A stretch of DNA of 64,000 nucleotides from Bidens hawaiensis (lineage: Eukaryota > Streptophyta > Magnoliopsida > Asterales > Asteraceae), in contig JAIQDT010009003.1 in the NCBI GenBank assembly GCA_021521415.1, positions 22,675 through 86,674 on the forward strand. Direction: 5' to 3'. Below the pieces are notes generated by a model. That model was given only the letters and a program-made list of their open reading frames with translations, made no database searches and was not told the origin of the DNA. The translations under genes and the position numbers were made by a program. How positions within the stretch are numbered: the stretch's first letter is position 1; each line of letters opens with the position of its first letter. Below, piece by piece: positions 1-10,809 of the stretch.

Positions 1-6
1 GGGACT

Positions 7-711
7 TATAGAGGTAGGATAGTAAAATGACCCAATAAACCAAATAGAAGATCCCATAGGTCACCCATGATACCCGTAGGAGCCATTCGCAGGACAAGGA
101 ACTTATGTACCGCGGGAGAGAGCCACAGGTGGAAGAATTGACAAAAAGAGTGACTTCACATATTTGGATAAAAACAATTGTAACAATGTCCTTCTAGAAG
201 CTTACTAATATATTCCCTGATAGTGACATATACCCCTTTTACAAAGAGCACGTGATGGCATAGCCAATCAAGAGAGACCAGTTGGACGTTCCATAACGGC
301 CTAGCACATGGCTAGTTGTCATCTTTTATCGGAGTAAGCCATGTATCTCTTCAGGTGAGTTGAAGCATCTTCTTGATATGGACAGCTTCACTAATCACAT
401 TCCCTTACTCCCGGCCATAGATACCCTCACCAACATCACCAGGTATTCATACACACTTATCATATTACATCAATCACTATGTACTTTCTCTCTCTACATA
501 ACGGTACTTCATCTCACGCCGAAGGGTGGTTAAGGGAAGACACCCCCCCTCAACGTGTCCTTCCCGTTACAGCTCACGGTGATATGTTTTGCAGGATTCA
601 AGTCTTGATCTAACTCAAATCTTGACTCATTTAACCTAGTTTCACCTATTAACCCTTATCCGGTGGAGATATAGATACAACCCTAATACTGTTTAGATAT
701 GTGTTTCTTCA
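7..711 (+). repeat. Diverged gypsy LTR related to element D
   Basis: The first bases (GGGACT then TATAGAGGTAGG) align with the polypurine tract and LTR start of gypsy element D at 50813-50830. The stretch near 516-600 matches D's LTR in pattern: CACGCCG..GGGTGGT, a poly-C run, CTCACGGTG, TTTTGCAGG. It ends in GTGTTTCTTCA like D's LTR, but is followed by AT-rich DNA and not by a primer-binding site. It is therefore best read as the 3' LTR of an element lying left of the window, or a solo LTR. Overall similarity to D is low, so it is an old relative. The exact left border (TA where TG is expected) is uncertain. Confidence 0.5.
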
Positions 712-1855
712 ATAAAGATAGATATATATATACTGATGTAAATTTTTATATTCCTCACAATTCATGCAAAAAATTTTCTTTATAATTATGTGTTATGGGT
801 GGATGTTGGTTAATAAAAAGTACCATTGTGTTATCGTCATATAGGTGGAGGGTCATTAACCAACCTAAATAACAAGTGTTATTGAGAGACTTAGTTAACC
901 AAGATATTAAAGGGTAACTCAAAACCCTTCCAAATAAACCCGAAACCCAACCCTAATTATAATTCAAGTTTTTCGGGTTTACCTGAATAACCCAATTAAA
1001 AATTTGAGATCTTGATAAGTCTATTCATTTCGGATTGAGTTACTCAGGTTCGGATATTTTGACATCCCTAGTTGTAGTCAAGTATTACTAACGATGAGTT
1101 GAGTTACTACGTACTAAAGATATTATATGTCATCAGTTACTTTTATTTTGAAGGATAAACTTCATTAAAACAACTACCAAGGCGTTCGAGACCGAACAAC
1201 ACAAAATGAGAATTACAATAGGAAATTAAACTAATTCTTCCATGTAACACTGTTCCAAGAAGTTCTATGTTAATCTAGTAATATCCCAAAGATATAATTA
1301 ATTTCCATGATCCTTTGAAAGTAAAACCGAATTATTTGAAAAGGTAACCAATCCAAATCTCCCAATTACACCAACAATCCATGAGAATAATCTTGTGTAT
1401 CACTTTGTTCTTTCTTTAATCAGAATTACTAGATTCATGAATCTTAAGCAAGTGCCGGACCCAAAAGGCGTGAACAGGATCGAAATATGTTAGTATTAAA
1501 GAGCTTGATTACAACTGAACTTGAGTTGATGCGAAACTCAATGATTTGGGCTTAGGGACCGTGGGTTTGTTGTGGGTCAGGTTGTGTTGAAGGCTGAATC
1601 GGGCAAAATTGTTAAACATGAGAAAGATTGTTTAGAGAATCAACATGTCTTTCTCCCATTTGCTTTTGATACATTTGGTATTCTAGCCCTAGAGGCTGTG
1701 AATTTTTTGAGTCGGGTTTAGCATGTCATACACGGAACCTCTTCAGCTCCCAGGTCCTAAAGCTTCGTTTTTAGTAGGATTGGATTTTCTATTCAAAAGG
1801 GGGTTGCGGCGCAGCTTGTTGCCGGTTTGCCTGCCACTTTATTGTAATATAACAT
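712..1855. other. Non-coding AT-rich flank, no gene seen
   Basis: No convincing ORF, RNA gene or complete repeat. A string at 1059-1072 reads on the minus strand as CTAGGGATGTCAAA, resembling a hAT-type terminal inverted repeat, but no partner end was found. The last five bases, AACAT (1851-1855), are the left target-site duplication of element C. Confidence 0.5.
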
Positions 1856-2215
1856 TGTGAGTCCTTAGAAACGTATCTTTCAATGTGATATCAACGTTCT
1901 CGTTGTTATGCGGAAAATAACACGAGATGATTCAAGAGAAACAATTAAGCACATAAAGAGCACACAAGAGATGCTTCAAAACACACGTATATTACGTCGG
2001 GTGCTTAAGCACAAACTTACACAAACGATCTCGTTCAACAATGATTATGAACGGCCAACCTTAACCCTAGATACAATGCATGTATATATAGGACCCTAGC
2101 CAAACAAAAGCCCAAAGCCCACCGAGATCACTAGGATCTCGGTTAACATACAAGCCCAAACGTAGTACAAACAAACCCAAATCAAAGTACAAACCAAACT
2201 AATATAGGCCCAACA
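1856..2215 (-). repeat. 3' LTR of element C
   Basis: 360 bp, beginning TGTGAGTCC and ending GGCCCAACA (plus-strand reading). It aligns along its whole length with 24510-24702 joined to 39733-39904. It contains the undisturbed site (ACAATGATTATGAACGG, near 2038) into which B inserted in the other LTR. An inverted pair, ACCGAGATC..GATCTCGGT, sits near 2121-2143. A short ORF at 1908-2099 only reflects LTR sequence. Confidence 0.9.
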
Positions 2216-2226
2216 ATCTCCCCCTT
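2216..2226 (-). other. Polypurine tract of element C
   Basis: Directly next to the 3' LTR; reads AAGGGGGAGAT on the minus strand. This is the usual plus-strand priming site of copia elements and fixes the inner LTR border. Confidence 0.8.
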
Positions 2227-2237
2227 GGTTTGTATCT

Positions 2238-3334
2238 TCATCCTTTGTCATGCTCCATAATGTTCGCATCCGCTTCTTTGTATCCACCAAACCACAATCT
2301 CGTTCTGATAATCGATCCCACCATCTTTGTATACTCTTTAGTGGCAGGCTCGAATAGTGGCTCAACCATGATCTGAAAGTTGCTAAGAGTCTTGATATCT
2401 CTTTCGTGGAATTTGAGCAAGTCACGTGGATCGACAAACCAAAATTGTCCCTTTAGTAGACGAACGATAACTGTAGCGGTTTTACTTTCGTACGTCCAAA
2501 ACTTCATTTCGTCAAGAGACCCCTATGGTATAGAAGTACATAGAGGAATGTGAGTAGCTTTGTTGGTTGCGGGCCACATCACATTGACCATCGTCTTTTC
2601 GGTCTTTGAATCTCGAACTCCCTTAGCCTTCTTCAAGAATGACTTAGCTGTTGACATATTTGGGAATCCATGATCGACTTGCTTCTTCAAGAAGTTCCAG
2701 AAGTTTGTAGCTCTCTTTTCATGGTTTGGGTTGTGAAACGGAGCATTGATGAGATCGCTAAGATCCACCTTCGTCCAGGATCCAAAATCATTCATTTTCT
2801 TATAATACTCAGTGGTCCCGGACTTTCGTTTCACCCTCCACGTGGACTTATCAACATCAAACCCAGGACATAATTCAGGACCTATCACCATACTTATAAG
2901 AAAAGCCCTTTTGTAGTTCAAGAATAAACCTATCTGGGTGATAAGAAGATTCCATGTTTTGATTCGAATTCTTCATGATAAGAATCTTCTTTTGAAGTCT
3001 GTCAGATTGCTCGGCTGTTCTTGCAGGTGCAGAGATATATTGTTCCAGTGGTTCAGATGCATCGATATTTGAAGTCGGACGTCCACTGGAACTGCCACCT
3101 TGATCATCAACAAGTGTCTTTGAAGCAATGTCTTCACCTCTCTTGAACTCATCGCCAAACTTTTGAATAAGCTTCTGTTAGAGGTCTAGGTACATAATAG
3201 TGAGACCACGCATGTTAAATTGAAGCTCTGTGATCATCGAATCTTTATCTGTGTTGCTAGCTTCAAGCTCTTGGATGCGCCCATCTTTCACAACTGAGTC
3301 TTGTTCAAGTTCAAAGACTCGATGTTGTAATGCC
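2238..3334 (-). pseudogene. C-terminal part of the extra (envelope-position) ORF of element C
   Basis: Minus-strand ORF pieces (2523-2921, 2238-2507 and the frame above 2973) form the end of the ORF that follows pol. The pieces align with the C-terminal half of element B's ORF at 25310-26731: both share a DL..L....PF.N block, then HGF, then a HIPL/HIHL block, and finally W.YE/W.Y..T..VIVR with DPR/DPM a little further on. A glutamate-rich segment before these (3180-3330) looks like coiled coil. Frameshifts and stops break it, for example after the DLQQ-like region near 3180. Element A then interrupts it at 3335. The function is not known; in SIRE-type elements this position is often called envelope-like, but nothing here proves a membrane protein. 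Confidence 0.65.
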
Positions 3335-3339
3335 AGTAC

Positions 3340-4256
3340 TGTTGGGTTTCTATGGAATTTACAAACTTAGTTAACCGTTTAACTAGTTATAATTAATGCG
3401 GAAACGTGATATACAAACTAAAACATATGAACAACCTAGTTTATTCATTTCAAGATTACCAATAATCTATTTACTAGAAACCCGAAGCAAGGATCAAATG
3501 ATACGGGAATAACTAAACTATCAAAGCATATAAAACACTTACAATCTTAACCCTTTAAGAGTTTAGTGATGGTTGAAGAAGATGATGATGAATGCAAGAC
3601 TTTCAAAGGAAAACCCTCAAACGGAATATACCCCGAGCCTCCAACACGCACCGAGCTATGCTAGGAAGCTTGAACACGAAAAACCCGAGACCCGAACTTT
3701 CCCTTCTTTGGCCGTGAGCTAGAGAGAAAAGAAAGAAAGGGTGTGTTTTTTTGAAAAGGTTACTTGAAAGTGTAAACACTTGATCATTATTTTATCCTCA
3801 CATGCAAACACCATCACATGGGTTTATACAAGACAACACTCCATCTTTTGCATGTTGACATTTTGACCAAATTGGTGGGGTGTGGGGCCCACCCAAAACC
3901 GGCCCCCAACATTATTTTTTTTTTTTTTTATTTTATATATTTTATACTTTATAAAATATATAAACACCCCATCTTTTATAAACCATTTTATAAAAGAATA
4001 CATAGTTAAATAATTATTCCAATAATAATTATTTGAATAAATAAATTAACCAATTAATTATTTAATACTTTCAAGTAATTATTCAGAAACCCGTTTTTCT
4101 GAATGTGTCGTGTTCTGTATTTGTCTTATAGATCTTATCTTAACAAATACATAATTGGTGTGTGTCTAACTCGTTATTGGGTATGACCCGACTTGGATCA
4201 AACATAACTAGCCACATTAACTTAATTATGTGTCTCGGGCATACGATATTCCAACA
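3340..4256 (-). repeat. 3' LTR of element A
   Basis: 917 bp, TGTTGG...CCAACA, near-identical to 10810-11725. Contains a 15-base T run (about 3915-3929 plus strand) and, after it, an AT-rich block with TATA-like strings. Small ORFs inside are LTR noise. Confidence 0.95.
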
Positions 4257-4267
4257 ATCTCCCACTT
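4257..4267 (-). other. Polypurine tract of element A
   Basis: Minus strand AAGTGGGAGAT abutting the 3' LTR; the usual copia plus-strand primer. Confidence 0.85.
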
Positions 4268-5035
4268 GCATGAGACTCATAGGAAGTTAATGCTAATGGT
4301 GAATACCGCCTAACAACAGGTCACCACCCCTAGTATGTTTGACTAAGTGCCATTCAATAACATCATCCCCTTCAAGTCCATACTTGATATGATATAGGTA
4401 AGTCTTATCATTACATCCCTTTGTTACTAGATGTCCTGTCAAATCGAAGAGACATAGATTGATCATTCTCTCATTGATTTAACTTAACAGGCCTTAGACA
4501 TCTAAACTCTCAACACATAAGAGGAACAAATCCCATCTTGACTGCATACATCCTTGTTGACATCTCGTATGATATCTGAGCTCTTTCTTTTATGTCATCG
4601 TGTTACCGAAAAACAAAGAAGAGAGTCAAGTTATCAGACTTGATGAAAAGTCAGATCCAATATGCATCTCAGGTCAAAGGACACAATGATACTCGCCTTT
4701 ACTCAAGGATTACTTATGATCAGTTGCACTAACTCCATGCAGTGATCCTCGAGAGCGGATCATGTCCAATATTTGTATCCCACAAATATCTATGAACCTT
4801 GGTGGCAAACCTATGCCTTATATTCATCACATGAATATCAACCAATCCGGGTTCATAATAGTCTTACCTTCATACTTGTTCCCACAAGCATGATCGACTA
4901 CGGACGTTTAGAACAACATAAGTCATTCATGGATTAAACATGCAAAAATAGAACATAACTCATTTAATAATTAAAACTTAATTAATTTCATGAGATACCC
5001 ATTACATTCGTTCTTAAACAAACACTAAACACGGA

Positions 5036-8000
5036 TTAAATCCACTCACTAGAATACCGAAGTCCTAATGCACAAACATGACCCTCATGCTTTGGCCTAT
5101 CGAGGAGCTTCGTGAGTGGGTCCGCAATATTTTGATCGGTATGAACTTTATGAATACATATTTTTCTCTTTTCAACTTCATCCCTTATGTAGTTGAATCT
5201 GCGCTCAATGTGCCTCGTTTTCTGATGAGCACGAGGCTCCTTGATCTGTGCAATAGCACCCTCATTGTCACAGAATATCTCTAGGGGCTCCTGAATGGAA
5301 GAGATAATCCCTAGATCCATGATGAACTTTTTCATCCATGCAGCCTCTTGGGCTGCCATTGAAGCGGCGATGTACTCAGATTCTGTAGTGGATAACGCGA
5401 CAACATCCTGCTTCGAACTCTTCCAAGAGACAGCGCCTCCATTTAAGATGAAAACATATCCCGACTGTGACCGAGAATCATCTCGGTCAGTTTGGAAACT
5501 CGCATCCACGTAACCCTTTACGACGAGTTCCTCCTCACCAGACCCATATATTAAAAACATATCCTTAGTCCTTCTAAGGTATTTTAATATATTCTTGACA
5601 GCCATCCAATGACTGTCACCTGGGTTGTGCTGGTATCTACTTGTTATGCTTAAAGCATACGAGACATCCGGTCTAGTGCACATCATTGCATACATAATAG
5701 ATCCTATTGCCGAAGCATAAGGAACATGCTTCATCCTATCCTGCTCTTCCTTAGAGCAAGGACTTTGGGATGAGCTTAATACGGTTCCTCTAGGAATAGG
5801 CACCAAACCTTTCTTAGAGTTTTCCATCCTAAACCTCTTTAGGATTTTATCAATGTACGCACTTTGATTGAGTCCGATCAATTTCCTTTGTCTATCCCTA
5901 TAGACTTTTATTCCCAAGATATATGTCGCTTCTCCAAGATCCTTAATTGAGAAACGACTACTTAACCACGTTTTAACGTTTTCCATACTTGGTATATCAT
6001 TTCCAAATAAAAGTATATCATCGACATACAAAATAAGGAAAATGATTATACTCCCACTAGCCCATTTATACACACATGCCTCATCACCGTTTTGGACGAA
6101 ACCAAACGCTTTGATTTCTTCATTAAAACGATGATTCCACATCCGTGATGCTTGTTTCAATCCGTAGATTGATTTCCTTAACTTACAAACTTTATCAGGA
6201 TTAGATGGATCGACAAAACCTTCAGGCTGAACCATATGGACATCTTCCTCAAGATATCCATTTAGAAAAGCGGTCTTGACATCCATTTGCCATATCTCAT
6301 AATCAAAATGAGCTGCAATGGCAAACAATATCCTGATCGACTTAAGCATCGCGACTGGCGAGAAGGTTTCATCATAATCAATCCCTTGAGTTTGCGTGAA
6401 ACCTTTTGCGACAAGTCGAGCTTTGTAAGTATCTAAATTTCCATGCATATCGGTCTTCTTTTTGAAGACCCACTTACATCCAACCAGTTTGGAGTTAAGT
6501 GGACGATCAACCAATTCCCAAACTTGGTTATCGTGCATGGATTGCATCTCGGCGCTCATGGCTTCAAGCCATTTGTCACAATCAGGTTGTGACATAGCAT
6601 CTTTGTAGGAGATCGGTTCATCCGAATCAATCAAGTAGCAATCATCCACAAGAAATCCATATCTCTTGGGAGGTTGACTAACCCTACTAGATCTGCGAGC
6701 AACGTGCGTATGATCAACCATTTGATCATCTTCAACATCCTCGTGTTGAAAGCTAGTATCGACCAACTGTGTATCATCCAGTGATTCTTGAACCTCTTCA
6801 AGTTCCACTCTCTTTTCACTAGGTCCTTCCATAAGGAACCTAGTTTCTAAGAAGTATCCTTTGCGTGAAACAAACACTCTTTGTTCACTAGGATCATAGA
6901 ATATATATCCTATATCATCCTTTGGGTATCCTATGAAGACACACCTGATGGATCGAGCCTCAAGCTTATTTGGGGTGTCACGTTTAACATAAACTATGCA
7001 TCCCCATATCCTTAAATATGAAAAGGATGGAACCTTTCCATGCCACACTTCATAGGGTATTCGATCCACCTTTTTGGTCGGGGCCATATTCAAAATACGA
7101 GCCGCTGTGAGTAGCGCATATCCCCAAAATGATGGCGGTAGTGAGCTTCGTGCCATCATTGATCGAACCATGTCCAACAGTGTTCGATTCCTCCTCTCGG
7201 ATACTCCGTTATGTTGAGGAGTTCCAGGAGGAGTGAGCTGTGAAATAATTCCACAATCTCTAAGATGACTTTGAAAGGTATCACTTAGGTATTCGCCTCC
7301 TCTATCGGAGCGGAGTACCTTGATTGTTCGGTTGAGCTGATTTTGCACTTCATTTTGAAATTCTTTGAACATTTCAAAGGCTTCATGTTTGTGTTTCATT
7401 AGATAAACATACCCATATCGACTAAAATCGTCGGTAAAGGTAATGAAGTACCTTTCACTATTCCTACTAGTTGGCTTGAAAGGTCCGCATACATCCGTAT
7501 GTATGATACCTAACAAATCCTTAGCCCTTTCATTTGTACCTTTGAAAGGCTCTTTGGTCATCTTGCCTTGAATACAAGATTCACACTCATCAAACGAACC
7601 TAACTCGTTTGTTTTCAAAAGACCATTCTTTTGGAGAGTGTTTATACGATTCTTGTTTATGTGTCCAAGGCGACAATGCCAAATGTAGGAATCACTCAAA
7701 CCCTTTTTGAGTCTTTTAGTAGAAGTTTGATATAATGAGCTATTTGAGGTATTATCATGAACCAATTCATAAATACCGTTGTTTGGTACAGCTTTAAAAT
7801 AAAAGATACCATTAGATGACACATGCATTTCCGATCCTACAAATTTAAAGTCAAAGTTACATTGTCTAAGAAGGTGCACAGAAATAATGTTCCTAGTCAA
7901 ACTAGGAGCATACAAAACATTTTTTAAAACAACTTCCAAACCACTTGGAAGTGATAAAGTGAAGTCTCCTCTAGCGACCACGTGTACTCTTGCACCGTTG

Positions 8001-9076
8001 CCCATGAAAAGATTCACTTCGCCCTTCTTTAAGTCTTCATTCTTTTTGAACCCCTGCAACCAATTGCAAATATGAGTTCCACATCCGGTATCCAATACCC
8101 ATGTGTTAGAAGAAATAAGATTTAGCTCAACATTAATCATAAAGACATTACCCGAGGTATGCGCCGCATTCCTCTTGTCTTTTAGCTCTTTTAGGTAGAC
8201 CGGGCAATTGCGTTTCCAGTGTCCGGTCTCCCCACAACCAAAACAAGGATCATCCTTATGACCCCTTGGTTCCATAACCTTTTGTTTCTTTGCCATAACC
8301 GGTGATTTGCCCTTACCCTTAAGATGCATAGGGGGACCCTTCCTTTTAGCTACCTTAGCCTTAAGATTGGGTTGAGATCGATTCTTGGATCTACCTTCAT
8401 TGATTGCAAACACGGGTAAAACCCTTTTGCCCATGCTCGCCTCGGCTGTTTTAAGCATTGAGTGAAGTTCTCCAATGGTTTTGTCCCACCCGTTCATGTT
8501 ATAATTTAACACGAAAGTGTCGAACCTTTTCGACAAAGAGTTAAGGATCAAATCCGTTGCTAACTCATTTGAGATGGGACAATTGAGCTTAGTGAGCCGA
8601 TCAATATAACTTTTCATCTTAAGTACATAAGATGAAACTGGTTGACTATCATCCATTCTACATGCATGTAAGGCTCGAACCGTTTCGAACCTTTCCACTC
8701 TCGATTGCTTAAGGAACATTTCCTTAAGTTGAGTAATCATGTCGTACGCATTATGGTTTTCGAAATCCTTTTGGATTTCGGGAACCATAGTCGCCAACAT
8801 GAGGCATGATACTTGAATGGAATCTTCCGTGAGTTTGACCCAATTCATGTATTCGACCTCAGTTCCCTCTTCCGGTTCTTCGGGGATAGGTGTTTCCAAA
8901 ACATGATATAATTTTTCTTGTTTTAGAACAATCCTTAAATTTCGGAACCAATCCGAAAAGTTATTGTGGTTAAGACGGTCTTTAGCGAGAATAGATCGGA
9001 GAGATACGTTTTGGACGTTAGGGATTATGTTGTCGTCGACGTGTGCGGCCATCTGCAGAATTTTAATTAAGTTCAT
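5036..9076 (-). CDS. Ty1/copia gag-pol polyprotein (element A), intact
   Basis: 1346 aa without a stop or frameshift. Domains by residue: gag (about 20-230); zinc knuckle CFGCGETGHWKRNC (278-291); aspartic protease with WVLDTG, catalytic D329; integrase with H467, H472, C498, C501 zinc site and catalytic D528, D591, E627 (35 residues between the last two); reverse transcriptase with QMDVKTAFLNG (D932) and YVDD (1017-1020); RNase H with D1191, STTESEYIA (about E1232) and D1270. Every catalytic residue I looked for is present. It supplies particle protein, processing, cDNA synthesis and integration. A second Met at residue 9, preceded on the minus strand by CTGCAG, may be the true start, possibly after leader splicing. 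Expression would be driven from the LTR at 10810-11725. About 770 bp between its stop and the 3' LTR is non-coding. Confidence 0.95.
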   Translation of the reverse strand: MNLIKILQMAAHVDDNIIPNVQNVSLRSILAKDRLNHNNFSDWFRNLRIVLKQEKLYHVLETPIPEEPEEGTEVEYMNWVKLTEDSIQVSCLMLATMVPEIQKDFENHNAYDMITQLKEMFLKQSRVERFETVRALHACRMDDSQPVSSYVLKMKSYIDRLTKLNCPISNELATDLILNSLSKRFDTFVLNYNMNGWDKTIGELHSMLKTAEASMGKRVLPVFAINEGRSKNRSQPNLKAKVAKRKGPPMHLKGKGKSPVMAKKQKVMEPRGHKDDPCFGCGETGHWKRNCPVYLKELKDKRNAAHTSGNVFMINVELNLISSNTWVLDTGCGTHICNWLQGFKKNEDLKKGEVNLFMGNGARVHVVARGDFTLSLPSGLEVVLKNVLYAPSLTRNIISVHLLRQCNFDFKFVGSEMHVSSNGIFYFKAVPNNGIYELVHDNTSNSSLYQTSTKRLKKGLSDSYIWHCRLGHINKNRINTLQKNGLLKTNELGSFDECESCIQGKMTKEPFKGTNERAKDLLGIIHTDVCGPFKPTSRNSERYFITFTDDFSRYGYVYLMKHKHEAFEMFKEFQNEVQNQLNRTIKVLRSDRGGEYLSDTFQSHLRDCGIISQLTPPGTPQHNGVSERRNRTLLDMVRSMMARSSLPPSFWGYALLTAARILNMAPTKKVDRIPYEVWHGKVPSFSYLRIWGCIVYVKRDTPNKLEARSIRCVFIGYPKDDIGYIFYDPSEQRVFVSRKGYFLETRFLMEGPSEKRVELEEVQESLDDTQLVDTSFQHEDVEDDQMVDHTHVARRSSRVSQPPKRYGFLVDDCYLIDSDEPISYKDAMSQPDCDKWLEAMSAEMQSMHDNQVWELVDRPLNSKLVGCKWVFKKKTDMHGNLDTYKARLVAKGFTQTQGIDYDETFSPVAMLKSIRILFAIAAHFDYEIWQMDVKTAFLNGYLEEDVHMVQPEGFVDPSNPDKVCKLRKSIYGLKQASRMWNHRFNEEIKAFGFVQNGDEACVYKWASGSIIIFLILYVDDILLFGNDIPSMENVKTWLSSRFSIKDLGEATYILGIKVYRDRQRKLIGLNQSAYIDKILKRFRMENSKKGLVPIPRGTVLSSSQSPCSKEEQDRMKHVPYASAIGSIMYAMMCTRPDVSYALSITSRYQHNPGDSHWMAVKNILKYLRRTKDMFLIYGSGEEELVVKGYVDASFQTDRDDSRSQSGYVFILNGGAVSWKSSKQDVVALSTTESEYIAASMAAQEAAWMKKFIMDLGIISSIQEPLEIFCDNEGAIAQIKEPRAHQKTRHIERRFNYIRDEVEKRKICIHKVHTDQNIADPLTKLLDRPKHEGHVCALGLRYSSEWI

Positions 9077-10793
9077 TTTAGTGTTTTACCTTTTAATTAT
9101 TAATACCCTTTTTATATATGCAAATATAATTAATAATTAAAATCTAGAATCCAACGATAAACCCGACTCCGGTTAGGTGACCTTTTTCCCTTTGTCGGTT
9201 TATCAAGGTAGTTATTCATAACAATTGCAAACCCTTTTGCAACTTCTAGAATTTATGGGACCGGTTCGAAATCATATTTCGTGTTGGCATGTTTATCCCA
9301 TCAACACCCATTAGACCCCATGCTTGGGTGACCCTCTTCACATGGTTCTAATTTAAGTCGTCCTACTTGTATCAACTTGTAATATTAACATACAAATGGT
9401 TAGGTGACCTTTTTCCCATTTATATGCCAATATTACCTTAACATGTTAATTTACTCTATGCGGTTAGGTGACCTTTTTCCCACTAAGAGCTTACTAATAT
9501 GTTAAGTGTTATACAAAAGGATGGTGTTTAACTTATTATCCTTAATTTTAAAGGGATTTTTAGTTTTAATAATTCTAGATATAAAACTTTAAATCATGTT
9601 CTAACATGCATTTAGAAACATGATTTTGAAACCATTTTCAAAACTAATTTATAATAAAACCATTTTTATTATGGGCGTGAGACGGCTAGTTAATAATTCC
9701 ATTTTATTAAACTACGTGTCACGTTATTACCGATAATTATTAGAACCCGTTTTATGCTTTGTTAATTAATTCTATGTGACGGAGTTGATATCCTAATATC
9801 TAACAACCACACAATCAAACAATCAATCAACAAGCATACACACAATATATACTAGACACGAGCCACTAAGTTAGACCACACTTGTTAGCCGAAACAAGTG
9901 TGTGTCTTAGGTCCAATCCTAAGGGACACATGACACATGGATGTTGTAGCTCCCACTCGATCCCGCATCCAAATGCTTCGAGCATCTTCTTCAACCTTGT
10001 TGTGATCCATTGGGCTTGAACTTGGGCCTTAGCTTCCATAAGCTTCCACTTGGGCTCAATTGGTGGGCTTAGGTCCTTTTGGGCTTGAATCCCTTAATGG
10101 GCTTGTGAAACCCATTATGACCATACCCGGCCCAATTAGGCCCAAACTTCCAACTTTGCAATCTTCTTTAATTTTACAAAATTAAATGTCCTAATACATT
10201 TTTTCTATAAAATAAAGATATTACAAATTACCTATTTATTACATGCCCATATGAATAAATAATTACAAAATAGCCCCTAATTAATTATTACAAACCGATA
10301 CTTTGAATAATAAATTACAATCACAACCATCAATCACAAACAAAACATCCATTTGGTCTACGGCTCGGTCTAGTACTAACAAACATAACCCGATATGTCA
10401 TAGGAACCCGTTCCAAAACCCCTTGCCTTTATCGGGCCTAGCCCAACCCATTTGGGCTCGACCCAATAACAAGATTATGGGCCTCGGCCCAATTAAAAAA
10501 CTGCTTGGGCTCGGCCCAAACAAAATTACATGGGCTCGGCCCAAATGACTTACATGGGCTCGGCCCAAATAAAACTTATGGGCCCGGCCCAATAACAAAA
10601 ATGGGCTTCGGCCCAAATTTCACCCGAAATGGGCTTCGGCCCATTTGCTCGGTTTTTTTTTTTTTTTTTTTTTGAACTAAGCCAAAAACAATAACAAGAT
10701 TAAATACAAAAATATCATGCATGTTAATTTTTGTATAAATCTTTCAAGGGGAAAATAAAAAACGAGAACCCGAAGCTTAGTTTCCCGTATCCC
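9077..10793 (-). promoter_or_regulatory. Untranslated leader of element A with two kinds of short repeats
   Basis: 1.7 kb between the primer site and the gag start. Near the gag end, a 20-bp string beginning GGTTAGGTGACC occurs three times without change (9171-9190, 9398-9417, 9462-9481); its core AGGTGACCT is palindromic. Between about 10010 and 10650 I count 24 copies of TGGGC or its complement GCCCA. In the last 200 bp they form consecutive inverted pairs TGGGC-N4/5-GCCCA. TGGGCY is the known site II element bound by plant TCP transcription factors, so a regulatory role is plausible but inferred. A T-run of about 20 lies at 10652-10673. ORFs predicted here are by-products of the repeats. 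Confidence 0.7.
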
Positions 10794-10807
10794 GGCTCTT
10801 GATGCCA
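10794..10807 (-). other. Primer-binding site of element A (variant tRNA-iMet type)
   Basis: On the minus strand TGGCATCAAGAGCC, two bases inside the 5' LTR end. Compared with the canonical TGGTATCAGAGCC used by elements B, C and E, it has a T-to-C change and one extra A, so priming by initiator tRNA-Met would be imperfect, or another tRNA may be used. Confidence 0.7.
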
Positions 10808-10809
10808 TT

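Noticed and set aside
1059..1072. hAT-type end CTAGGGATGTCAAA (minus strand)
   Set aside because: No matching second end or target duplication found within the plausible distance.
10303..10616. Overlapping ORFs on both strands rich in Gly, Pro, Arg and Ala
   Set aside because: They arise from the TGGGC/GCCCA repeat array in element A's leader; the peptide repeats mirror the DNA repeats.
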